A stretch of 64,000 nt of DNA, from the NCBI GenBank assembly GCA_949752735.1, contig OX457043.1:45393253-45457252 (forward strand), read 5' to 3'. Position 1 is the first letter of the stretch; each line of letters begins with the position of its first letter. This document shows positions 12,601 to 24,600 of this stretch, piece after piece. The position numbers and the translations under genes were made by a program. The notes under the pieces were generated by a model, which had not been told where the DNA came from, did no database searches, and was given only the letters and a program-made list of their open reading frames with translations. The DNA comes from Lumbricus terrestris. Its lineage: Eukaryota; Annelida; Clitellata; Crassiclitellata; Lumbricidae.

Positions 12601-15600
12601 AACTCAATTACTCCAAAATAAACAAAGCACATACTCCATGATAAACAAAGCACATATCCCAGATAAACAAAGCACATACTCCATGATAAACAAAGCATAT
12701 ATCCCAGATAAACAAGGCACATACTCCATGATAAACAAAGCACATATCCCAGATAAACAAAGCACATACTCCATGATAAACAAAGCACATATCCCAGATA
12801 AGCAAAGCATATATCCCAGATAAGCAAAGCACATACTCCATGATAAACAATGCACATATCCCAGATAAACAAAGCACATACTCCATGATAAACAAAAGCA
12901 CATATACCAGATAAACAAAGCACATACTCCATGATAAACAAAGCACATATCCCAGATAAACAAAGCACATACTCCATGATAAACAAAGCACATATCCCAG
13001 ATAAACAAAGCACATATCCCAGGTAAAAAAAACACATCGCCCAGATAAGCAAAGTACATACTCCAAGATAGACAAAGCAAAGTACATACTCCAAGACAGA
13101 CAAAGCAGATAACATATGACAAACAAAGCATGAACCAGAGCATAAATAAAACACAAACACCATGATAAAAAGCAGAATACTACAAGATAAACAAAGCACA
13201 CGTTAAAAAGATACTTAAAGCTCATACTACAAGATATATAACGAACATACTCAAATCTCATCCATCGTGTGATCGAATTTAAATCCATCAGCATAAAATT
13301 ACATTCATTTTCAACTGATTCACTACATGACAGCGAATTCAATATATATTCACAACTGATTCATTTCAGTCCAATACAATAGTCAATCATTTCAATTAAT
13401 TCACTCCAAATAAACTCTATCTGAATAAAAAAAATGATATTAGAGTAAAAACTATACGTTGTATTGCATTGTACTTACAGATTTCTAAAGCACCTCTACC
13501 AGTACAACCTAATCAGATATTCTGATGAAACATGATGACATACATACATACATACAGACCGAGAGGCAGACAGACAAGACAGACACAGACACATAACAGA
13601 AAACAAATAAACAAGCAGACAAACAAACAAGCAAACAGACAAACAAAGAAGAAGACAGACAGACACAACAGACAAACAAACAACCTGACAAACAAACAAG
13701 CAGACAGACAAACAAAGAAGAAGACATACAGACAGACACAATCGACAAACAAACAAGCAAACATACAAACAAGCAGACAGAAAGACACAACAGACAGACA
13801 AACAAACAACCAGACAGACCAACACAAACACAGACAAACAAGCCATTTTCAATCAGCGTCTGCTTCTCCAGATAAAAACTTTAGTGTTTAGCTGCGAAAC
13901 GAAGCGAACAGCTGTACCTTCATCGCTAGCGTCAGCGTGTTGATAAGAATGAGCACAAAAATGAGATATTCGAATCCCTGGGAAGTGACGAGCCACCAGA
14001 CTTTGTGCTGAAAGACGCCCTTCGGGATGTACCTTCGCTGTGGCTTCGCCTTCAACGCAAACTCTATGCATTTCCTCTGAAACCGAAATCAAATGTAACG
14101 TCATCAATAATTCACACATCACCCGATGTCACAAGCTAAGTGCTAGGGGAATAACCAGGAAGACATTTTCCCACCAATTACCGAATCCGATGGATGCACA
14201 AACCGTGTGCCATTTGTGGGGCGCAGTGGTGTAGTGGGTATCTTCGTTGCCTTGCAGCCGGAAGGTTGCAGTTTCGAATCCACCTCAAGCCGCCGCATAG
14301 GGACCATGGGCAAGTCCTTCACTCGTGATTGCTCAGAGCTTTGGCGTGAAACTCAGACGCAGTGTCCGCGCTGTAGCCGGGAGCGCTTCTGAGTATAAAT
14401 CTTGATGGGGTGCTGTAATAAGTGCACACACGCACACACATACACACACATAAAAATTTGTTCAGTATGCAAAGCTTCACATTTTCCTGTAATCAAATAT
14501 TGAAATAAATTATTTGCTTTAATAGCCAAGTAATACATATCTGATATTGAAAGAAATAATCAATGAATTAATAGTAATATTAAATTTCATTAACAGCCAG
14601 CAATATTCATGGTCCTGAGCTTCATCATGTTTTTCTTGGAGCATTTTAAAAAGTCTTCTGTTAGTTTCAAACTGTCACAGTAGGCCTACATCACAATCAC
14701 AATCACCAATGAACGGGTGATCACAAGTCATCACAGGAGTCGAATTTAACTGTTGGTAGCCATGCAAGGCGCCCACCACGTCATACTACTCAATTCACCA
14801 ACCACGCCATCTACTGAATGTAGGGTTAAGTATTAACCTTTTGATGGGTTGTTGGAGGCATGTAAGCTTATACCCGAATTCCAAGCCGTATAGCACTTCA
14901 GAGATATTTTATCTCCGTAAACTGGAAGTTGGATGAACGATGAAACATGATATTACTGCTGACCATGCTGACGTATTGCAGTATCATTAGAAGCTGGATG
15001 AGCATATTAACAGAAGTAGAAGTTGGACTAGCGAGGAAATCATGGTTTTATGCTAAATTGTCACCGTAAAACAAGAGGCTGGATGAACGATCAAAATACT
15101 GTTTTATTTGAAGTAGAAGTTGGATGAATAACGGAACTGTGATATAGTAGAATTAGAAGTTGGATGAGCGAGGAAATCATGGTTTTATGCTAAATTGTAA
15201 CCGTGAAACTAGAGGCTGGATGAACGATCAAAATATTTTTAGTTGAAGTAGAAGTTGGATGAATAACGGAACTGTGATATAAATAGAATTAGAAGTTGGA
15301 TGAGCGATGAAGAAATGACTAAAACATGTTTTAAATAATTTTACGATGCTATACGGCTTGGGATTCGGGTAAATGCGTCCCGTATCCGTATGCTCTCGTG
15401 CCAAAGTGTTTACCACTACACTAACCCCCTTCTCCTCTGCCACTTGACTTCTGTCGTGAACTCAAACTGTGACCAAATCATGTGACCATCTTTGTTCTGA
15501 ACAAACCTGGTTCTTATTCTGAGCAAACCTGGTTCTTATTCGAGCAAACCTGGTTCTTATTCTGAGCAAACCTGGTTCTTATTCCGTACAAACCTGGTTC

Positions 15601-18600
15601 TTATTCAGTTCACAGTTCTTGTATTCCTGTTCTCCCTCCTTCTGGAATGTAACGATAACAAAACCGACGAAGATGTTGACCATGAAGAAGGCGATGATGA
15701 TGATGTAGACGAAGAAGAAGACGGCGATGAAGGGTCGCGAACCCGGTATTGGACCCTGATCCTCATGGGTCGAGTCGATACCCTGACGCATCAGGCTAAA
15801 CATAGACAACATTATTATTATTATTATTCATTACTTTGTTTTTTTGTGTTTTTTTTAATTTATTTTTTGCCCCGAGGTATTTAGGATCCCTCAGGGACTT
15901 AAATATTAATTAAGAACAGTATAAAAACATCTGGAACGGCACCTAATCGTCGTAGAGATCCTGCGCTGGAAAGGCACCGCGGAATGCAACCGCTTTGAAT
16001 CGCTGGATCATAATACTGAGGCGCTAATGTAGGTCATTATGTTAGTTATGATGTAAGACATGATGTTAGTTATTTATTATTTATTTATTATTATTATTAT
16101 TAATCATCGCTAAATTAAAGAATTATTTATTGTTTATTGAGAGCATACAATAAATGGTTAATGGATTGTGGTTCATTTAGGATTACAATGTCATATGTTT
16201 CAGTCATCAATGTTATAATTGTTTCGCACTTTTATATCCATTTTTAAAATTGTTTTCTACTGCGTTGTTCTGCAGTTGCTTCAGTTGCTTGACAATGGTT
16301 TAGTCCAAACAATGATAGTTAGATTGATGTACGTTTATAGTCACATTGTGGTTTATAATCACATTGTAGTTTATAATAGCATTGTATTTTATAATCACAT
16401 TGTAGTTTATAATCACATTGTAGTTCATAATCACATTGCAGCTTATAATCACATCGTAGTTCACAATCACATTGTAGCTTATAATCACATTGTAGTTTAT
16501 AATCACATAGTAGTTTATAATAGCATTGTATTTTATAATCACATTGTAGTTTATAATCACATTGTAGTTTATAATCACATTGCAGTTTATAATCACATCG
16601 TAGTTCACAATCACATTGTAGCTTATAATCACATTGTAGTTTATAATCACATTGCAGTTTATAATCACTATATAAGGCTACTATATAAGGCTACGTTCTC
16701 GTGTTATTATCATTATCATCATAAACAACATTAATTAACTCACTCCAGCCATGTCATGCAATGTTACGTTAACCCACTCCAGTCATGTGATATTACGCTA
16801 CATTAACCCACTTCAGTCAAGTCAAATTATGTTACATTAACCCACTCCAGTCAGGTCATGATATGTTGCATCAACCCACTCCATCCATGTCGCTTTATGC
16901 TATGTTAGCTTACTCTGGCCAAGTAATTGAGTTATGTCACGTTAACACATTACCACTATGTCAGCCTATATTATGCTAACTAACTCAAGCCACGTCGTGC
17001 TATATCACGTTAACTCTCTCCAACCATGTCATCCTACATAATGTTAACTCACTCCGGCCATGATATGCTATACTATACACTAATTCACTCATGCCATGTA
17101 AAATTACATTACAATCATACACTCTGACCATGTCATCCTATAGTATGTTAATTAACTAACGATGTGGCTGGAGTTAGTTAGCATAATATAGGATGACATA
17201 GTCGAAATGTGTTAACATGACATAACTAAATTACTTGGCCAGAGTAAGTTAACATAGCATAAAGTGACATGAATGGAGTGGATAAATGCAACATATCATG
17301 ACATGACTGGAATGAGTTAAGGTAACATAATATGACTTGACAGAAGTGGGTTAATGTAACATAACATAACATGACTGGAGTGGGTTAACGTAACATTAAC
17401 TGCTTGTTCCACGGGCTCGCTTGGCTACCAGACAGTGTCGAGCCTTCTCGGTTGTGGGGCCGTCAATCTGGAATGACCTCCCCCCTAACCTCCATCTCCT
17501 CCACCTGACCAGTCAATCCTTATTCCTTAAGTCCCTTAAATCTTTTTTCTTTTGCCGTGGCTGGGCTGGGAGCGCCTCTGAGTAGTTTCTTGAAGGGGCG
17601 CTATATAAATGCTAATAATGAATGAATAATAATGAATTGCATGACATGGCTGGAGTTGAGCTAATTAGCCTAATGCGTCAGCCACATCGTGTTACATTAC
17701 GATAACTCACTCCGGCCAGCCCTCAAACGTTGCCACCGTGAAGAGTGTTAGCATGCCCTTGCCGACGTCATCGAAGTTGTAGTCAGAGTTTTCCCATAGG
17801 CGAGAGACAATCAACGGCTGATCGATGTCACCTTCCTCGTAGTAAATGAAATCCCCTCTGGAAACATAAAAAATTTATTTCCATTTAAAAATCAACCAGA
17901 AAACAAACCCTGTTGATCAGAAAGCATGTTGGCAGTGCCTTCCACCAGTGAACCCAACTGGATAGCAGAATGGGCAAAACATACGAAAAACATCTGACTT
18001 CAATGTATGTCTAATAACTACTTCAAAAACAGATCAGAGTAGATATACAGGTAGTCGCAGCATAAATACACTGAACGCCGCTTGTCATAACAGTCTAACA
18101 GAAAGTGTATTCTAAGACAGTTAGGAAGTTCAGAATCAAAGGCAATAATAGTAATGATAATAGTAATAATAATAATAGTAATAATAATAATAACACAAAA
18201 CGCTAATTTGTTTGTATGTGCACTTGTAATAGCGTCCCTTCAAACACTCTACTCAGAGGCGTTCCCGACTGCAGAGCGGACACTGCATCAGAGTTTCACG
18301 CCGAAGCGCTGAGCAATTGTGAGTGAAGGACTTGCTCAAGGTCCCTACGCGGCGACTTGAGGTGGATTAGAACCTCGAACCTTCAGGCTTCAAGTCATCG
18401 ACGCCACCACTACACCACCGCACCCCACAAAATAACACGACAAATGCAGCAGGAGCCGCGGCTGAGCTGGCAGTCAACAAAAAGGTCGCCAAATACAAGC
18501 AATTGTCCACAACTCATTTGTTTACCCCAATGGCCTTCGAGACCCTGTCAACGGTCTGCAGAGTTCATAAAAGAGTTTGGAAAATGTCTTTCCCTTACTA

Positions 18601-21600
18601 CTGGAGGCTCTAAAAAAAACATCTCTTCCAGCGCTTATCAATCACCATCCAGTGCTGTAATTCCGTGGCCTTCTGCGGTTCTTTGTCCAACCAGAATTTG
18701 TCGAATAATAATAATAATAATGATAATAATAATAATAATAATAATAATAAACAGCTCCAAGCATAATTTTTTGAAATCCCGAGGGATCCTAAGTACCTCG
18801 GGTCAAAAAAAATAAAAAAATAATAATAGATATCTCTTTTAGTGCTGCTATAACTTTTGTGCATGCCTTTGTCACCAGTAGAATTGATCACTGCAATTCG
18901 GTACTCGTGGCTCTGTCACTTGGACTAATTGGGCGCCTTGAATGAGTTCTTCATTCGGCTGCTTGCCTTATTGGCCGCAGAAGAGTGCATGTGATTCATA
19001 CAAAATTATTTTTTCTGAACACTCTAATGTATATTTCATGCAATGAGAGAGATCTTTGAAAATATGGCAGTCTAAACACTGGAAACTGGACACAGATTGA
19101 TAGCATCACATAAAAAGGATTTACAAATAATAAAAAGAAAACATAAAATGAGAAAGAAACTTCACTTACTGACAGTCGTCTTCGGTGAGTTTCGATGGGT
19201 CGGAGCATTTGGAAAAAGTTCCCTAAAAAAGAAGAATTGTTGAGCCTTATTTTATTTATTTATTTACTTCTTGCATTTGCCAGAGCGCCAGTTCAAGCTC
19301 TCTAGCCAGAGGCGCTCCCGACGACAGCGCGGACACTGAATCAGAGTTTCACGCCGAAGCGCATGAGCAGTTGCGAGTGAAGGACTTGCTCAAGTCCCTA
19401 CGCGGTGGCCTTGGGTGGATTCGAACCTGCAACCCTCCGGTTCTAGGGCGCTGAACCAATCCCCACGCCCTTGCTAGGCTCTTGTGAGAAGCCACATGAA
19501 TGAATAGATATAATTATAGCCTACCAGTGCTGAGGACTATAACATTAAATTAATTGATGAATTGTTAAAAAATTCAAAATAATTTTCCATTAATTTTCTC
19601 ACCTATCTAATGACGATGAACAATGAACAGCCCAATTTTCTAAAGGAATATGGGTTGGACGTGGTGTTATCGCAGTAAGTTCATCGCCTTGTGACGAAAT
19701 ATATGCATATTATTGTGTGACAATAAAAAAGTTTACACACTAAGTCTTTGATGCTTCTATCCAACCGAACTGAGATTTTGAAATACAGTTTCATTGATTG
19801 GTGCTGCGTGCATAAAAAATTTTCCTTTAGAATTTAAATTCAAGAAATACATCTAATTTCTACTAACCTTAAAAAGCTGAACGCCAATTACGGCAAACAT
19901 GAACTCGAGAAGAAATGTGACCAGCATAATGTTGTAGATAGTCTTGATGGCGACAATCACACACTGTAGAACGTGCTGTAACATAACACACACCCTAGCA
20001 TGTACGCAGCGCAATCACACATACATACATACATATATATACATATACCGTGCATATATATATACATATATAACAGTAAATACATGTACTGTATCCTAGG
20101 ATAAAAGAACAGTATCAACTCATAGATATATTCATAAAAACCCACAAAAGCTTTCAAAGGCACTACTGACATAATATATTCATTCATTCATTCAAAATTT
20201 TTATAGCACCTGTTCAATAAAAACTACTCGGAGGTGCCCCGACTCCAGCGCGCCCAAAAAGAACAGTTTTAAGTTTAGTTTCAAAATATATGTGTATAAT
20301 TTGCATACAGCTATACACACATAAATTAAAACATATACACTATACAGTATTTTAAACACATGTACGACTTTTTGTACATGTATACATATTCATTCATTCA
20401 TTCATACCAGAATTTATATAGTGCCTTTTCAAGGAAACTACTCAGAAGCGCTCACGACTCCAGCAAGGCAAAAATGAACAGTTTAGAGTTGAATAACAAA
20501 TGCTTCAGTAATAGCCGAGGGTGCAAACCTAGCTCCTATGGAAGCCCATTTCAGACCATCTGGCCCACCACAGAAGAGGCTCTATTCTGTATGGTTGCTG
20601 TTCGTGCAAATGGAACCAAGAGAACTCCCTTCTGTGCAGAATGGAGAGGTGGTGGTCTTGAATACTCGTGGAGCAACAGCAAGCAATACATGCATACATA
20701 CATGCACATATACAATTATACATACATGCACACATACATACATGTACACATACATACATACATACATGCACACATACATACATGTACACATACATACATG
20801 CACCCATACATACACGCATAGTACATACTTTGACCTTGACCGACTCATAAGGACCCTGACCTTGAGACCCTTGGCTCGATTGATGGCCCTGAGAGGCCTT
20901 AGGACTCGAAGAACTCGAAGGATCTTCATGACGCTCATCCCTTCCTTGCTAAAATCAAACACAACAAAACCATATAAATATTCATTAGCCTGGATATAAT
21001 GAATATTTATAAACATGTACAAATGACAAATTGACCAATAAAATTGGCCTTATGCCTACAAACATTAATTTTGACAAATGTGTTACGGCATGGCTGCATT
21101 ATGGAACCATATAAATTGTTGTTATCATTATGATTATGATGATTATCATTATTATTATTATTGTCATTATCATTTCTTCTTTTACCAAACGTAGCTATTA
21201 TTATTAGCCTATTATTATTATTATTATTCAGCTGTCTGCTCTTATCATTATTATTGTTATCACTATTATTATCATCATTATAATTTTTTACCAAAGGTAG
21301 TTAGTATTATTATTCAGCTGTCTGCCATAATTATCATAATTAATATTATTATTTTATATTATTACTAGCTGGGGTACCCGGCGTTGCCCGGGAAATTTAG
21401 GATTCGATCCGCTCCGGCCACAACCCCACCACACAACACCCCACCACACTGCGACCTCTATACCAGTACGCCACCGGAGAAATTTCGGTTTGACGAAAAT
21501 TTCCACCCCACCCCACTTCTCCACCTCCAACCCCCTCCCACCCCACCACCCCCACTGAAGCCCACCCTACCTCCCACTCCATCCCCATCCACCCCACCTC

Positions 21601-24600
21601 AACCCCACTCCCTCACTCCACCCCACCCCAACCCCCCCACCCATCCCCAACCCCACCCCTCGACCCCTACGCCACCCCACCCCACCACCTCCACCTCCAC
21701 CCCTCACCTCCATCCCACCCCTCCACTCCACTTTAGACACCTCTAAAACGGCGAAAATGACGGCTTTTATACGTGGCAAGCGAATGAAAATTGTTAGCGA
21801 AAATTAGTGTTTTTGACCCCCCGCACCCTGGCCTCCCTGGTGGTGGAGATTTGCCAACCACTGATCCGGGGGGTTCTGATGGACCTCTATCTAGGAAAAA
21901 AAAGTAAAATCAATAGCTGCGTTTTTTTGAAAAAAATTTGGGGGTTTCGCCCCCCACCCTGGCCCCCATGGTGGTAGAGAATCGCCAACCCCTCGCCTTT
22001 GCGTCTCGTGCCGAGACCTACGCAGCAGTGAAGGTTTGGAGTGAAAAGCTCAAAAACTGTGAGCGTGCATTGTTAGCGAAAATTAGTGTTTTTGACCCCC
22101 CGCACCCTGGCCCCCCCTGGTGGTGGAGATTTGCCAACCACTGATCCGGGGGGTTCTGATGTACCTCTATCTAGGGAAAAAATTTCAAATCAATAGCTGG
22201 GTTTTTTTGGAAAAAATTGGGGGGGTTTCGCTCCCCACCCTGGCCCCCATGGTGGTAGAGAATCGCCAACCCCTCGCCTTTGCGTCTCGTGCCGAGACCT
22301 ACGCAGTAGTGAAGGTTTGGAGTGAAAAGCTCAAAAACTGTGAGCGTGCATTCTGGACAAAGTCAGATACATACATACAAACATAGTCACATCCTTCCTT
22401 ATAGATATAGATTATTGTCATCACTATCATTTTTATTTGTCCACGATTTTAATGGTTCAATTATGTGACTATATAAATAAAGCACAATGTCAAGAGCATT
22501 TTAAAAGTCAAAATGATACAAACTTCTCGTGTATGGATACGAGAATACTTGAGAAGTCTAGGCCTCTTACTCAAACATGAACGACGCAAGAGCAAAGGCA
22601 ACAACGAGCAAGTCGAGAAGATTGAATGGACTCCGACAGAATGATCCCTTGTGCAAGATGACACCGTACGATATCACCTGAAACACAGAGACACCACAAT
22701 TCACCACATTCAGCTGGTTATACACACAGCCCCATAAGCCCAACAATTACCGGTAGCCTACCTTGATGGTATTCTTCAAGACCCAAACTGAGACTTGAGG
22801 ACCAAAATAAGAACCTTAAATTGCACATGGGCTACAATAACAGATTCAATCAGCCACTTTTCAGGTATGGGCTAATTATTTCGATAAATGTAATGGAACA
22901 ACAAATTCCAATTGGACATTAAATATGACTTCAATATTATTGACAAAATACATGGAAAGTGTAAAAAAAAAAATGATTTACAAATTATGTGACTTCAAGT
23001 TATTTTTTGTCCTGGGCATGACGTTAAACTGCATCCATCCTCCGCTACAGGGAACCAACAACTTCCCTGTGCCGGTCCTAAGCCCGGACAAAAGGAGGAA
23101 GGTTTGCCAGATGGGTGGCGATACACTGGCAGTAAAAGACCCAGACGATTGAAATCCGCAAAAACCACTACACAAGTGACAGAGCGGCCCAGATGCTCCA
23201 AGGTGTCATGATGTGGAGCAGGCATGCACAGGTCGGTCAGGACAGACTGGTGGAGAGAGTCGGAGAAGAGAGCATGGGACACATACGGGCATTGACCCAG
23301 TTGTCCTTCATGCCTCTCTCTCATATTCTCTTCAATCAGATAAGGTGGTCCAGCTGCTTCAAGATGTTAATGGTATGGGGCAGACCTGCTGACCGGACCG
23401 GTTGAAGCTGGGTAACATGACGCGAGACAGACTCAGACAGAGAGTGGCGTCGGACTCCTACGGGCACTGTGCCTAGGGATATTGATATTGATATTAAGTG
23501 ATTTCAAGTATGTAACTTCAATAACACAATTCAAATACATAATTTCAATTACTGCCTCTGATCAAAAGAAACTCACCAGCATTATTGCCACTGTCCGAGA
23601 TCAAACGGTCAACCAATACAATAGGCGTTTGGTTATAATTTTATCATTGGAGATATTTCAATTTGTTCAAACATGTAATGAAAATGAAATATCCATAAAG
23701 TTTCCCGAACAATATTTCACACATATCTGCAGTATTCACAAACACACACAGGATCAGAACTCAATTAATTAATCAGAACCTGCTCAATAAATCAATGAAA
23801 CTTCAAAAGTTTGAGCAATGGAAAATATTACGCCAACAAACCTTCAACGTGAGCTCCATCGTGAACACGCTCGTGAAGAAATATTCAAAGTATTTGAGAA
23901 TCTACAAAAACCAGTCATTTTTTATTGTCCAATTCACGAATCTGACAACACAACAGATCGGTTGAAAGCTTTATTGCTGCCTCAAGATCGTTGGGTGCTC
24001 TATAAATCTCCATAATGAATGAATGAATGGATTGATGAATGGTAAGACCAGCCATTCAATGCTGCACACACATAATTATGTACATACATACATATGTATG
24101 CATATATTGTACAAACACACATACATGCATACACTCAATCATATATGCATACATAAAAAATACATATATAGATACCTGCATACGTATGTATGTGGCGGAC
24201 AGGCCACAAGAGAGTTACACGTAAAAGATAAATTGGCCGGTAACTCGCGGGAGTAACCCTGACTCTCTTTAGGTAGCCATTTGGCTTAGTAGAAAAGAAT
24301 CTGAAACCGGTTTCGTTGGAACTTAGGTTTCGCTACATTTATACGGAAGACCGATTGGGGTTTTGAAGCCAAAGTATAGAGTGTTGCCGGTGGAATAAAG
24401 CCTGCCATACGGTGCGTTGCTTATAACGTGGAGTAGTTGCCGACTACTCCATACGTACTGTGACTTGTTCATGGTGAAATCGGTTGTGTTCGACTGTCTC
24501 TACAGGATTGGCATTGGCCATTCGAACATAATTGGGCGATCCTGATGTACGCGGTTGAGCGAGCTTGTGTTGACGATCTTCCAGGGTTCTCTTCCTTGTA

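Noticed and set aside
12540..13235. CRISPR-like array of regular repeats
   Set aside because: Units are contiguous without unique spacers, and the host is a eukaryote. The same holds for every other array here.
12519..13342. Three long minus-strand ORFs with [14 protein letters not shown] repeats resembling membrane proteins
   Set aside because: They are translations of the 21/22-base minisatellite; the hydrophobic look comes from the T-rich unit.
13496..13852. Cys/Val/Leu-rich minus ORFs
   Set aside because: Frames through the CAGACAAACAAA array only.
14215..14290. A functional tRNA gene at the SINE heads
   Set aside because: Box A/B are present but acceptor and anticodon arms cannot be completed; multiple diverged copies with a shared body show they are SINEs.
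16219..16734. 171-codon ORF with VVYNHI repeats
   Set aside because: 18-base minisatellite; no other coding sign.
21384..21746. Pro/Thr-rich 120-codon ORF
   Set aside because: Translation of a (CCCCACC)n block inside a repeat.
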